DNA of 64,000 bases, taken from positions 26,782 to 90,781 of the forward strand of contig JAIPIK010000002.1 of assembly GCA_021734745.1 (NCBI GenBank), in the 5' to 3' direction. Under the pieces are notes generated by a model. It was not told the origin of the DNA, did not search any database, and saw nothing but the letters and a program-made list of their open reading frames with translations. The translations under genes were made by a program, and so were the position numbers. The first letter of the stretch is position 1; every line of letters begins with the position of its first letter. This DNA is from Candidatus Altimarinota bacterium (GTDB taxonomy: Bacteria; Patescibacteriota; Minisyncoccia; Phycocordibacterales; UBA5272). Below, in pieces: positions 36,201-43,599 of this stretch.

Positions 36201-36408
36201 CATTCCAATTATACCCCCAACAATATGCTGTACCGTCATTTTTGAGTGCACAAACATGACTAGACCCGACTGATATCTGTTCTATATCTGCAAGAAAACC
36301 AACATTACCAACACCATGCACTTGAACCGGGACATAACTTTGAGATGTGGTGGTGTCACCCAATTGACCGTAAATATTACCCCCCCCAACAATATACTGT
36401 ACCATCAT
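30277..36408 (-). CDS. Giant RCC1-repeat/FN3 surface protein, downstream part after a frameshift
   Basis: This 2043-codon frame is the continuation of the gene starting at 37252; the two frames meet at a run of eight G (plus-strand C, 36380-36387). It encodes about 12 further RCC1-type repeats of ~50 residues (GQLGDNTT...NTPVQVHGV...CAxKNDGTxYCWG). A long beta-rich middle follows, then several fibronectin type III domains (about 1190-1990, with NLSPNTTYNLRLRAEDVSG-type turns). RCC1 repeats form a seven-bladed propeller, so 13-14 repeats could form two. The protein ends in a short helix without an obvious anchor. The apparent ATG near 36408 is an artefact of the frameshift. A large surface adhesin is inference. 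Confidence 0.85.
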   Translation of the reverse strand: MMVQYIVGGGNIYGQLGDTTTSQSYVPVQVHGVGNVGFLADIEQISVGSSHVCALKNDGTAYCWGYNWNGQLGDNTTTQRNTPVQVHGVGDVGYLTDVAQISSGTSQTCATKNDGTVYCWGWNNYGELGDNTTSQRNTPVQVHGVGDVGYLTDVTQVITDNGFTCALKNDGTAYCWGLNGSGRLGDNTSTQRNTPVQVHGVGNVGYLTDVLQISTGNDYVCAVKNDGTVYCWGANSNGQLGDNTTTQRNTPVQVHGAGNVGLLTSVVQISTGLSHTCVLINDSSVYCWGYNGYGQLGDNTTSQRNTPIQVVGISVLDNFSNVLRMATGLTTNHNCLIRTDNTLYCWGLNNNGELGDNTTVKKYTPTQVHGVSNVGYLTGITQVSIGSFYVCALKNDGTVYCWGNNIYGQLGDNTTSQRNTPVQVHGVGNVGYLTDVVQISSGSSKTCATKNDGTVYCWGYNASGQLGDNTTTQRNTPVQVHGVGDVGYLTDVAKVSSGQSHTCAVKTDNTLYCWGYNSNGQLGDNTATTRNTPVQVHGVGNVGFLTDVSQISTGGFHTCAVKTDGTAYCWGYNGNGHLGDNTSTQRNTPVQVKGVGNVGFLTDISQISAGQEHTCSFKTDGTAYCWGLNGYGRLGDNTTTQRNTPVQVHGVGDSGFLTDVMDISSSYWGSCAVSTNNIGYCWGYNGNGNLGDGTNINSNTPVSINEYLVPVGFIHLVTYPSSGTFLSSTINLSGDSAFSTLTFSTTLNSQTITIKARSSATSDFSSAPAWEGCSTITSGNALSTGGCVTDGHQYIQYQATLSTNDTAVTPTLDSVVINYNQYNSEGNLISSPYDTSSDANLISRISWTASATSSNEIVKFQVRSSGDGITWSNWCGPSNTCDGNDYFLYSNNGVTLDVNHPLRDGVNDRYLQYKTVLSSGGAATPIVSEVNVQYVVNAPPEFDATYGTNGVTAIQITDDQDSDYGKVSISYRIRDPDGSTGTITPGYVTPSFEYNIGGGWVAIDQSALSAGDTSNKAVDDNNYATYTAVWSATTSIAGVFSSTTQLRVTVNDNEAANNNGTGVSATFVLDTKSPTYTTIILDSSENNIIMSSADDSQFQYRLCNDNTFPSSDTEGNSCVWSALSGNFSSSSIPWLPGKDVDGNETVYIEIKDIAGNYIYHSIVAPALPSNFDFKDISNTLINSYREFLSWGVFQATTSSSFSSYKLYHSTDGVNYSVLTDITNPSINYYHHIISTGTSSTHFYKLAVEDTDGDISDYTTIMSDVPNGQGSSDTTPPTIEPASILLPGANLKNTSVQVTFTTDELAKGEVEYRPNGSSTWVSVPSVSYVLSHSIYIQNLSPNTTYNLRLRAEDVSGNVSSYISGPDFSTVGGPIITGVNAINLTDNSVTIFWNTSTSSDSYVYYSINQNIIPSISEWSATNVACATSICQHKIDISGLTPGTRYYYYVKSTDGEGNETIDTNGGSYYTFSTTLDVNPPEISNISTPVISSNAGVIIWQTDEPSTSQVEWGTSPGVLTRTTVLDSTKSNYHVVSLSKDTIDTNSQAQTLTPSTPYYFKVFSSDAAGNTSSSSEQTFSTTKDGEVVIVTQYVGGGGGSPSVTLDTTAPVITSVDVGNVGAFSTEVKVVTNEDVRVFIDYGETKDFTSTEGSKELSKSKIIKLKKLQTGTDYNYRVTVVDNAGNVAVYPDSTFKTLFISEMLTDSTFLDKATDIQGKIEELIESALPSLSPPSVSTPSVVDVTESSATVIWKTNIKSISSLDYASDEEYKENNQSYVLNAPSSPDKQLTHTIELANLKPNTKYHIQAKSHVFPQVVGKSQDLTFITKAPNIQGSIVERKTDSFRTVWTSASLSSSIVDYRNVRTGESNRKVIKELVKHHDVLVTGLTPGTTYEVSISGTTANGNTIEAREPFIITMGIDNTPPQVASIKVNSALVSGRTDRAQTVISWNTDEPATSIVSYEEGSGSSDKELINKIEETNNYTTNHAVIVPVLKPGTIYRIQVASKDEAGNLKKLPMRTIITPQHNESVVDVIFKNFEDTFKVFKQVR
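34440..36375 (-). repeat. Tandem RCC1-coding DNA repeats (~165 bp units)
   Basis: About a dozen units of roughly 160-170 bases encode the RCC1 repeats. Several stretches are nearly identical at the DNA level, for example the block encoding NTPVQVHGVG recurs around 34465, 34970, 35645 and 36155. Such similarity can allow copy-number change by recombination and may confuse short-read assembly. Confidence 0.8.
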
Positions 36409-37252
36409 TTTTTACAGCACAGGTAAAACCATTACCACCAGCAACCTGAATAATATTTGTTAGAAAACCAGAACCACTTACACCTCGTACCTGTACAGGA
36501 GCAGGTTTACTAGCCTCCGACGTGCCGATACCTAACTGACCTTGACTATTATTACCCCAACAATATACTGTACTATCACTCTTTACAACACATGTATGCT
36601 GTGTATAAACACCTTCACCAATTTGTGCTGCTCCACTTTCCAAAGCTATCGATGAACCTACCCCACTCCCCGTAACCGTCGTCGAAGCAAAAGTCCCATT
36701 TAAAAAACCACCCCCTGTTGTCGAAGCAGTTGGTGAGGTACTTGTGGCTCCATCATCAGTAAAAGCATAGGATGTTACAGGGAGACTCACTGTGGAATTA
36801 ACTTCTAGACCTGTAGAACTATAATACTTATTCCAATTAGTTTGATTGGAGGCATGAGTAGAGGTAGCGGTAGTATCTGCACCACCTGTCCATGAGGATT
36901 GCGTAAAAGAATATGTAGCAGAGTGTACAAAAGTAAGAACAATAAAGAATGTAGCAAGTGGTAACCCAAAGCCAACTACAACTCTTTTGTTAAATACTTT
37001 ACTTCGTATTTCTAATTTTGAAATGAATCTAGTTGGTAATAAGTTAACAAAGTATTTTGTTAACTTTATGAATAGAGAACAAGTACTACTTATGACTTTT
37101 ATTGAGATAAAGAACTGGAATATTTTACTTAGAATTTTTGTACTAAAATTCATCATAAAACCTATACCTTTAAGATATAGAGAAGATGCTGAATAAACCC
37201 CTCTTTTAAACAAAGAAAGTATAGTAAATACAAGGTTTTTCAAATCCCTCAT
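36377..37252 (-). CDS. Giant RCC1/FN3 surface protein, N-terminal part before the frameshift
   Basis: The 291-residue frame has a basic N-terminal region (about 1-90), a membrane/export segment (VVVGFGLPLATFFIVLTFV), a Ser/Thr-rich secreted region and the first one and a half RCC1 repeats. It stops at TAA 36377, directly after codons GGG GGG formed by the G8 run. With seven G the frame would read CWGGNIYGQLG and join the downstream 30277-36408 frame without a break, giving a protein of about 2325 residues. A TAAACT hexamer ends 7 bases before the ATG. Either the tract is phase-variable, or the assembly has one extra base, or the gene is decaying. Confidence 0.8.
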   Translation of the reverse strand: MRDLKNLVFTILSLFKRGVYSASSLYLKGIGFMMNFSTKILSKIFQFFISIKVISSTCSLFIKLTKYFVNLLPTRFISKLEIRSKVFNKRVVVGFGLPLATFFIVLTFVHSATYSFTQSSWTGGADTTATSTHASNQTNWNKYYSSTGLEVNSTVSLPVTSYAFTDDGATSTSPTASTTGGGFLNGTFASTTVTGSGVGSSIALESGAAQIGEGVYTQHTCVVKSDSTVYCWGNNSQGQLGIGTSEASKPAPVQVRGVSGSGFLTNIIQVAGGNGFTCAVKNDGTVYCWGG

Positions 37253-37307
37253 TACATACAGTTTAACATCTAAATAACCCTCTTAATTGTGTATAAGTAA
37301 AAGTTTT

Positions 37308-38522
37308 TTACTTTCTGATGAATGCTTCTTTTGGTGAAAGATTAGAAACTTTCCACGCTGGCCACAAACCAGAAAATAATCCGATAAGAACTGATAATCC
37401 GATAGCGAATAAAACGAACCAAAGTGGTGTTATAAACAAACTAAAAGCTTCACCACCTAACCTAACAGCAAGCGAACTCACCCCGAAGTCAATAATCTTT
37501 CCTATCAAATACCCAATTGTCACTCCACCAACCCCACCCAGGAATCCCATAATAGTTGACTCCATTAGAAAGAGATTTCTGACATCTGCGTTTGTAACTC
37601 CAATTGATTTCATAATACCTATCTCATAAATTCTTTCCATGAAACCCACAATCATAGTGTTTAACATTCCAATAGCAGAAACAATAAGCGCAGTAATACC
37701 GAACACACCCAACACTACTGTTATTATATTCATAATCTTGCGAGCTTGATTAACCAAGTCGATACGAGCAGAAACAATAAAACCTTTTTCTGTTAAAGTA
37801 TCTCTGACTTTTTCAACATGTTCAATATCTACAGCTTTTACAAGTAAAGATCTAAAAAAAGGTGGCTCTTTTGATAATACTCCCGGGGATATAATTGCGA
37901 ATGGTGGGCTATTTTCATCAGTTATAATTGCTCTTAACACTACTGATTCAGTTGTTGTTGCTTCATCGTATGTGCCAGTTTTTTCATCTTCATAAAATAA
38001 TTTTAAATTAGATTCTCCCCCTATTACATCTTTAGTTTTATCTGACTGAATAAGGCCAACTGTTTGACTTGAGATTATGGCACCACCACTTTTTTCAAAA
38101 GCATCTATTTCATCTTTTGTAAGCAGTCCTGTTAAACGAAAATAATTAGGCTCAACAACTTTTACCTGAACGGACCCAGCGAGGCCTCCGAGTTTTATTT
38201 CTCCAGGAAATTCAGCGACTTGACTCACCTCTTTTACATCAGGAATTGCTCTTATTTCTTCAACTTCTTTTTTTGTAATATTTAAATTAGCTTCTGACGG
38301 ATAATAAACCTCCATTGTAATAAGAGAATCCTCTGTGGTAACAAGCTTACCAAGTAAAATATATTGTAGACCATATCCAAAAGAAATAAGAACCATGACG
38401 GTACCTATACCGACTGACATACCAGCAATAGTCAAAAAGGCACGCACAGGATTAACCTTAAACGTTCTTAAGGAGAGTCGTATTAAACTAGAAAGGCGTA
38501 GTCTGTGTGTGAAATTATCCAT
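37308..38522 (-). CDS. MacB/FtsX-like ABC transporter permease
   Basis: The 404-residue protein has the MacB topology: one transmembrane helix near 27-48 (NPVRAFLTIAGMSVGIGTVM), a large extracytoplasmic domain (about 60-275), and three C-terminal helices with GMLNTMIVGFMERIYEIG and MKSIGVTNADVR, the FtsX-family signature. It starts one base after the ATPase gene stops, so the two form an exporter. MacB-like systems use mechanotransmission to move lipoproteins, peptides or toxins. The substrate is unknown. Confidence 0.88.
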   Translation of the reverse strand: MDNFTHRLRLSSLIRLSLRTFKVNPVRAFLTIAGMSVGIGTVMVLISFGYGLQYILLGKLVTTEDSLITMEVYYPSEANLNITKKEVEEIRAIPDVKEVSQVAEFPGEIKLGGLAGSVQVKVVEPNYFRLTGLLTKDEIDAFEKSGGAIISSQTVGLIQSDKTKDVIGGESNLKLFYEDEKTGTYDEATTTESVVLRAIITDENSPPFAIISPGVLSKEPPFFRSLLVKAVDIEHVEKVRDTLTEKGFIVSARIDLVNQARKIMNIITVVLGVFGITALIVSAIGMLNTMIVGFMERIYEIGIMKSIGVTNADVRNLFLMESTIMGFLGGVGGVTIGYLIGKIIDFGVSSLAVRLGGEAFSLFITPLWFVLFAIGLSVLIGLFSGLWPAWKVSNLSPKEAFIRK

Positions 38523-38523
38523 A

Positions 38524-39900
38524 TTATGTTGATACTACATTAGAAACATTATTGTTTACTTCTTCAATAGAAGATGTGTTAGTGTTAATATTTTCCTTTT
38601 TGATATGTTGTCCTTCTACCATTAAAGATTCCAATCTTTCAGAAAAAATTTGTGATGATCTATATGATAAACCTACACCAGAATCATGTTTTGATGTTTT
38701 TAGAGCATCTCTAAATTGTAATGTATTGAAAGACCCTTTTAGTCTTTTTGTTATACATTCATTCAACTTCATCCTCTGGAAAATGGTAAACATTCCTTTA
38801 TACTCCTGTATCAGCCAATCTTGTATTTTATTAACTTCATCAGTAATTGTTAATTCCGGATTTTTTTCTATCATTTCCAGGACATCTTCAACATCGTGAC
38901 GTTTGGAAATAATTTCTTCAACATATTGCGAAACCCTTTCTGCTTTTTGTTTCCAAAAACCTACCCCACCATCTTTAAATGGTTTGTCTATTTCAGAATA
39001 AAAATCTTCTTTACTAAGATTGTTTGCCATTCTCCTTTGTAATAATTTTTCAAAACGTTCTATTTCTTCTTGAGAATAACCTCGCATAAGAAAATGAGAC
39101 AGTACTTTTGCTGGTATACTTTCTCCTTCTTTTTCTTGAGATGACCCAGCTAACTGTCTGTATAATTTTTGTGAAAGTGACTCTGCAATTGTCTCACTGT
39201 TTTGCTCTTCTACACTAGTTACCTCACCATCTTTCATATAAAAAATTTTTTCTACATCTTGAAGACTCCAAGCTTCGTGAGTAACCATAATAATAGTACG
39301 TCCATCTTTTTCGTTTAGCTCTTTAAGAAAAGCCAGAACATTCTTTGCACTAACAGAGTCAAGATTACCAAGCGGTTCATCTGCAATTATAATAGGTGGA
39401 TTATTAGCCAGAGCCCTCGCAATACCAACCCTCTGTTGTTGTCCACCAGATAATTCAAACGGATACCTATGCGCATACTCAGTTAGACTTAGACGCTCAA
39501 GCAACTTCATTGCTTCTGTCTTTGATTCATTCATTTCTCTGCTCAAGAATGACATCGGTAATACTACGTTTTGTAACACCGTTAGCGATGGTATCAAATT
39601 GAACTGTTGAAAAACAATACCGATGTCTGTTTGGCGACAAATTGCTAGATCATCATTTGTAAGAGTGGTGAGACTTTTATTATTTAATTTTATTGACCCA
39701 GACTGATATCTATCAATACCAGAAATCGTGTATAACATTGATGTTTTTCCACATCCAGATGGACCAAAAAAAGCAACGTATTCACCCTGCTTAATTGAAA
39801 GAGATATATCTTTTATTGCGTGGACCTCCGTTTCTTTGGCTTCATTATACCAAAGATTAACTTTCTCCATTTCTATGACTACATTGTCTTTATCACTCAT
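38524..39900 (-). CDS. ABC transporter ATP-binding protein with long C-terminal extension
   Basis: From ATG 39900 the protein is 458 residues. The first ~225 are a LolD/MacB-type ATPase: Walker A GPSGCGKTS, Q-loop FQQFNLIP, signature LSGGQQQR, Walker B IIIADEP and the switch His. About 230 extra residues follow, mainly helical and charged, with no recognised domain. LolD/MacB ATPases are normally 220-240 residues, so the extension is unusual. It pairs with the downstream permease. ATG 39900 (MSDKDN) is preferred over the longer frame because the ATPase fold starts directly after it. Confidence 0.85.
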   Translation of the reverse strand: MSDKDNVVIEMEKVNLWYNEAKETEVHAIKDISLSIKQGEYVAFFGPSGCGKTSMLYTISGIDRYQSGSIKLNNKSLTTLTNDDLAICRQTDIGIVFQQFNLIPSLTVLQNVVLPMSFLSREMNESKTEAMKLLERLSLTEYAHRYPFELSGGQQQRVGIARALANNPPIIIADEPLGNLDSVSAKNVLAFLKELNEKDGRTIIMVTHEAWSLQDVEKIFYMKDGEVTSVEEQNSETIAESLSQKLYRQLAGSSQEKEGESIPAKVLSHFLMRGYSQEEIERFEKLLQRRMANNLSKEDFYSEIDKPFKDGGVGFWKQKAERVSQYVEEIISKRHDVEDVLEMIEKNPELTITDEVNKIQDWLIQEYKGMFTIFQRMKLNECITKRLKGSFNTLQFRDALKTSKHDSGVGLSYRSSQIFSERLESLMVEGQHIKKENINTNTSSIEEVNNNVSNVVST

Positions 39901-39957
39901 AATATACATGTTAACACGTAATTTAACATACTTTATACTCAAACCTAACCAATTGAA

Positions 39958-40884
39958 TTAAACTTTCAAATATTTTCTAACAGCAAGAAGAGACGAGACG
40001 ACAGCAAGGAGTGTTCCTGATATTAGCAACATGGCAGCTAATTCAAAAAAATGAGAAGTGTAGTATGAGTGAATATTCATACCTTCAAAGAAGAATACTG
40101 TTTTCTTCGTTAACCATACAGTTGCTGGGAAAAATAGCGCGAGAACAATTATTGTCGCGGTTAAAGCATACAGAATTGCTTCTACAACAAATGGTCCACG
40201 GATAAACATATTAGATGCTCCCACTAATTTCATAACTGCTATCTCATCTCTATATACGAATATGGCTAGTCTAATCGTGTTATAAACAATCATACAACTC
40301 ATCAAAATAAATAACATTGAAAGCCAAAAACCGACAGTGTTAGTCCATCCTATAATATTATTAAGCTTATCAATACTATCTTTTAATTGATAATAGTTTA
40401 TCTTATCAACTGCGCCAGCAGCATCACCTAATAATCCAGAACCTACAGAAAGTTGTTGAGCAACTGCCTCATACTGAGAAGTATCTTTTGCAACAATAGA
40501 CAGTGAAGCACCGAAAGGGTTACTCCCCAACTCATCAAGTGCTTGAAGAGTTAATTGATCTCCTTCATGTTTCTTTTTGAATTCTTCCAATGCAGCTTCT
40601 TTGGAAGTATATGTAACTGTTTTTACTTGTGTTAAACCTCGTAATTTAGCTTCGATGTCCGTAACCTGTTCTGGTGTAGCATCAACTGTAAAGTAAACAC
40701 GTACATCAACTTTTTCACGTATCTGATCAAGTGTGTAATCAAAAATTGCACGTGACAAATAAAAAGATGTAACAATTGAAAGAGTAATAGTAAGAATGAA
40801 AATAGATGACAATGAAACTGTACGATTACGATAAAATCCTCTCAGTCCGGCCATAATTATTCTTCTCCAAAGTGTTTTTTTCAT
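39958..40884 (-). CDS. ftsX: Cell division protein FtsX
   Basis: From ATG 40884 the protein is 308 residues with the FtsX layout: cytoplasmic N-terminus, one helix (about 20-45), an extracytoplasmic domain with DVRVYFTVDATPEQV, then three helices including LVGASNMFIRGPFVVEA, a family signature. FtsEX is an ABC-type complex at the division site that activates peptidoglycan hydrolases. It lies 13 bases after ftsE. The ORF is open 15 codons further upstream, but those overlap ftsE and lack family similarity. Confidence 0.92.
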   Translation of the reverse strand: MKKTLWRRIIMAGLRGFYRNRTVSLSSIFILTITLSIVTSFYLSRAIFDYTLDQIREKVDVRVYFTVDATPEQVTDIEAKLRGLTQVKTVTYTSKEAALEEFKKKHEGDQLTLQALDELGSNPFGASLSIVAKDTSQYEAVAQQLSVGSGLLGDAAGAVDKINYYQLKDSIDKLNNIIGWTNTVGFWLSMLFILMSCMIVYNTIRLAIFVYRDEIAVMKLVGASNMFIRGPFVVEAILYALTATIIVLALFFPATVWLTKKTVFFFEGMNIHSYYTSHFFELAAMLLISGTLLAVVSSLLAVRKYLKV

Positions 40885-40897
40885 AATATTTGTATTG

Positions 40898-41578
40898 TTA
40901 CATTGTGAACTTACCTGACTTTTGATCACGAGTTATTCGACCGTCTTCCATTGTGATTACACGGCGACCTAGATTATCAACAATTCCTTTGTTGTGAGTT
41001 GTAAGTATTACAGTTGTTCCTAAGTCATTTATTTTTTTCAAAATCTGAACAATATCATAAGTATTAAGTGGATCTAAGTTACCAGTTGGCTCATCTGCAA
41101 TAATAATTTCTGGACGATTGATAATGGCTCTTGCAATAGCAACACGCTGTTGTTCACCACCTGATAATTGATGTGGGAAATGACTCATTTTGTCTTTCAG
41201 GTCTACAAGGTCCATAACATGAGGAACATCTTCTCTAATATCATCGTCGTGTTTACCTGCAGCCTCCATAGCAAAAGCTACATTTTCATATGCAGTTTTA
41301 TTTGGAATAAGACGAAAATCCTGAAAGACAACACCAATCTTTCTTCGGTAATTTGTCATATCATTACCCCTCAAATTATGAATATCATCTGAGTTAAAAG
41401 AAACAACTCCTTCTGTCGGATGTTCTTCGGCTAACAATAGTTTAATGAGTGTTGTTTTCCCTGCGCCAGAATGCCCAACAACAGACACAAGCTCACCTTT
41501 GTGTATGGTAAGAGATATGGTATCTAAGACCTTGTTACCATTATCATATTCCTTAGAAACTCGGTCAAAGTAAAGCAT
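40898..41578 (-). CDS. ftsE: Cell division ATP-binding protein FtsE
   Basis: From ATG 41578 ([11 protein letters not shown]) the protein is 226 residues, the normal FtsE size. Walker [11 protein letters not shown]-loop FQDFRLIP, signature LSGGEQQR, Walker [13 protein letters not shown] and the switch His (LTTHN) are all present. It powers FtsX. An extended -10 TGC-TATAAT (41585-41590) ends 6 bases before this ATG, so a leaderless start is likely and rules out the 21-codon upstream extension. Confidence 0.94.
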   Translation of the reverse strand: MLYFDRVSKEYDNGNKVLDTISLTIHKGELVSVVGHSGAGKTTLIKLLLAEEHPTEGVVSFNSDDIHNLRGNDMTNYRRKIGVVFQDFRLIPNKTAYENVAFAMEAAGKHDDDIREDVPHVMDLVDLKDKMSHFPHQLSGGEQQRVAIARAIINRPEIIIADEPTGNLDPLNTYDIVQILKKINDLGTTVILTTHNKGIVDNLGRRVITMEDGRITRDQKSGKFTM

Positions 41579-41584
41579 GAATTT

Positions 41585-41590
41585 ATTATA
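41585..41590 (-). promoter_or_regulatory. Extended -10 (TGC TATAAT) of a leaderless ftsE transcript
   Basis: Exact TATAAT with a preceding TG dinucleotide ends 6 bases before ftsE ATG 41578. The expected transcription start coincides with the start codon. Confidence 0.65.
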
Positions 41591-41648
41591 GCACAGTGGT
41601 AAAATAGAGTTATAAAATAGTAAGTGGATAAGAAAAAACATAAAGAAA

Positions 41649-41670
41649 GCGCGGTCGACTACGACCGCGC
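41649..41670 (-). terminator. GC-rich hairpin terminator
   Basis: A perfect 9-bp stem (41649-41657 and 41662-41670, GCGCGGTCG) with a 4-base loop follows the 152-residue protein gene by 7 bases. On the minus strand it is followed by TTTCTTTA. Confidence 0.88.
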
Positions 41671-41677
41671 ATGATTA

Positions 41678-42136
41678 TTATTCTTCTTTTACCCAAACAA
41701 GGTTTGGGTTAGATATATTTCTTTGATCCATTTTCAAAACTTCACCAGGTGGAAGAGGCCAAGCAAGTTTCTTTTTGTCAATTTCTGTAATAGCTGAATG
41801 AGCAAACACAGAAAGTTTTCCCACTTTATCTGCAACAAGCACTATCCAAACGAAGAAAGACTCATCCCCGCTCTTAAAATCAATTCTATACGGGAAAAAA
41901 TGAACATTACTTTGTGAAGGCAAAGTAAATTCTAAAATTTCAAATTGCTCTGGCGACACAATTTTGACATCTTCATCAAACAACAAGAAAAAATATCTCA
42001 AAAGAAAAACTTCTCTCTTGTGGTACTCCGTGTAAGACAATCGCTCATCTACTTCGACATCATTGAAAGAAATTTCACTTCCATCAAAACCCTGAATTAC
42101 AACCCTTCCTTTTATAGAACTCAAGCTTGCACTCAT
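41678..42136 (-). CDS. Hypothetical protein, 152 residues
   Basis: A soluble mixed alpha/beta protein without signal peptide or membrane segment. Recognisable stretches are IKGRVVIQGFDGSEISF at the start, a Phe-rich LRYFFLLFDEDV middle, and LAWPLPPGEVLKM near the end. GGAG lies 7 bases before ATG 42136 and a strong terminator follows, so it is a single-gene unit between ftsE and prfB. No family recognised. Confidence 0.7.
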   Translation of the reverse strand: MSASLSSIKGRVVIQGFDGSEISFNDVEVDERLSYTEYHKREVFLLRYFFLLFDEDVKIVSPEQFEILEFTLPSQSNVHFFPYRIDFKSGDESFFVWIVLVADKVGKLSVFAHSAITEIDKKKLAWPLPPGEVLKMDQRNISNPNLVWVKEE

Positions 42137-42234
42137 GATGATGCTCCTATCACAGGATTACCAATATCCATCACGGTATACTGGGGTTAAAAGAACTAAC
42201 CACTTTTGATACTACAATTTATACACAAAAAAGT

Positions 42235-43107
42235 CTACAAAGACTTTTCCGCTTCGACAAATTCATCCAACTGTCCTTTTTCAAGCACTCCTTCCACATC
42301 ACTAGTTTCTACATCTGTTCTGTGGTCTTTTACCATTTTATATGGGTGAAGAACATATGATCGAATTTGATTACCCCACTCTATTTCTGTTGTCTTGCTA
42401 ATTTGTCTTCCTTCAACTTCAGCTTTTATTTTTTCTTCCTCGAGTTTGAATAATTTTGACTGTAGAATATCCAGAGCCTTTTGCTTATTTTGTTCTTGTT
42501 GTCTTTCCGTTGCAACATGCACTGCAATATTTGTTGGAATATGTATCACCCTCACTGCTGTCTCACGTTTATTCACATTCTGCCCGCCCGGTCCACTTGA
42601 TTTTGAAGTCTCGATACGAATCTCATCTGGCGATAGTACCTTTCTTTCTGCTGGTGGAATAATTGGTAATACTTCAACCATAGAAAAAGAAGTATGGCGT
42701 TTTGATTGTGCATTAAATGGTGAGATACGAACAAGTCTATGAACACCTGATTCATTCTTGAGTAATCCATACGCATTCTTACCAGTAACTTCTATTGTTA
42801 AATTACGAAATCCTCCGTGGTCATTTTTATTATCATGAAGAACAGAGTACGAAAATCCTTTTCGAGAAAAATATGCATCATACATTTCGAACAGCATCCG
42901 TGCGAAGTCTTCACTATCATCTCCTCCTGCTCCAGCCAAAATACTCATAATCGCATTCCCTTTATCGAGTATCCCGACCCCATCACGTGTATCTTTAAGC
43001 TCTTTCAATTTCTTTATAACTTCCTGAGCATTTTCCTTGTCACTCCAAAAATCTGCACTTTGCATGAGTTTTTCCAATTCTTCAATTGCGACTGTAATAT
43101 CTGACAT
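42235..43107 (-). CDS. prfB: Peptide chain release factor 2 with shortened domain 1
   Basis: The 290-residue protein has the RF2 SPF recognition tripeptide (VRISPFNAQ), the universal GGQ in SGPGGQNVNK, and the conserved IRSYVLHPYKMVKDHRT segment. RF2 is usually about 365 residues; here some 60-70 residues are missing from the helical domain 1, between the DFWSDKENAQ helix and the AGAGGDDSEDF start of domain 2. The gene cannot extend upstream because a divergent gene starts 53 bases away, and no internal UGA frameshift site is present. It shows that UGA is a stop codon here. ATG 43107 is supported by TATACT 7 bases before it. Confidence 0.93.
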   Translation of the reverse strand: MSDITVAIEELEKLMQSADFWSDKENAQEVIKKLKELKDTRDGVGILDKGNAIMSILAGAGGDDSEDFARMLFEMYDAYFSRKGFSYSVLHDNKNDHGGFRNLTIEVTGKNAYGLLKNESGVHRLVRISPFNAQSKRHTSFSMVEVLPIIPPAERKVLSPDEIRIETSKSSGPGGQNVNKRETAVRVIHIPTNIAVHVATERQQEQNKQKALDILQSKLFKLEEEKIKAEVEGRQISKTTEIEWGNQIRSYVLHPYKMVKDHRTDVETSDVEGVLEKGQLDEFVEAEKSL

Positions 43108-43114
43108 ATTCACT

Positions 43115-43120
43115 AGTATA
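43115..43120 (-). promoter_or_regulatory. -10 hexamer TATACT of a leaderless prfB transcript
   Basis: TATACT ends 7 bases before ATG 43107. A GTG two codons upstream lies within this 7-base gap and so cannot be the start if the box is used. Confidence 0.6.
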
Positions 43121-43145
43121 GCAAATTATCAGTACTAATTTATGA

Positions 43146-43151
43146 TATAAT
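43146..43151 (+). promoter_or_regulatory. -10 hexamer TATAAT of a leaderless nucleotidyltransferase transcript
   Basis: Exact TATAAT ends 8 bases before ATG 43160. The divergent prfB -10 box lies about 26 bases away, so the two promoters are back to back within 52 bases. Confidence 0.6.
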
Positions 43152-43159
43152 ATCGCCAT

Positions 43160-43570
43160 ATGAAAAAAGGATTTACATGCGGAGCTTTCGATTTATGTCA
43201 TGCTGGACATATGCTTATGTTCAAAGAATGTAAAAATTCTTGCGACTATTTAATTGTTGGATTACAAACTGACCCATCATTAGATAGAGAAACAAAAAAT
43301 AGACCAATACAGACAATCGACGAGAGACTAACTCAATTAGAAGCTGTTCGATATATAGATGAAATAATAATTTATGAAACTGAGCAAGAATTATATGACA
43401 TTCTTTCAAAAAATGAACTAGGTATAGATATTCGTATTATTGGTGAAGATTGGAAAGGAAAACCTTTCACAGGACATGACTTATCTATGCCTGTTGCATT
43501 CAATTCAAGAACTCACTCTTATTCTACTTCTGCATTAAGAAGGCGAGTTGCCGAGGCTGAGCAATTATAA
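43160..43570 (+). CDS. Cytidylyltransferase-like nucleotidyltransferase (TagD type)
   Basis: The 136-residue protein starts KKGFTCGAFDLCHAGHMLMF with the HxGH motif of the nucleotidyltransferase superfamily, has VGLQTDPS, and ends with a YSTSALRRR stretch resembling the (I/Y)STSxLR-type signature. It is closest in style to glycerol-3-phosphate cytidylyltransferase (TagD) and related sugar or polyol nucleotidyltransferases. A role in making CDP- or ADP-activated surface polymer precursors is likely. It ends at a bidirectional terminator. Confidence 0.82.
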   Translation: MKKGFTCGAFDLCHAGHMLMFKECKNSCDYLIVGLQTDPSLDRETKNRPIQTIDERLTQLEAVRYIDEIIIYETEQELYDILSKNELGIDIRIIGEDWKGKPFTGHDLSMPVAFNSRTHSYSTSALRRRVAEAEQL

Positions 43571-43599
43571 AAAACACCACGCATACTACGTGGTGTTTT
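43571..43599. terminator. Bidirectional rho-independent terminator
   Basis: A perfect 11-bp stem (43571-43581 and 43589-43599, AAAACACCACG) sits between the convergent nucleotidyltransferase and the frameshifted small gene, whose restored stop codon (43598-43600) lies at its edge. Confidence 0.9.

Noticed and set aside
34440..36375. Regularly spaced repeats that could be taken for a CRISPR array or minisatellite
   Set aside because: The ~165-bp units encode RCC1 repeats in one frame with variable positions at non-conserved residues; there are no short repeats with unique spacers and no cas genes.
42235..43107. UGA recoded to glycine as in Gracilibacteria/SR1
   Set aside because: An RF2 with intact SPF and GGQ motifs is present, and UGA serves as a natural stop, for example of the EamA-like gene.
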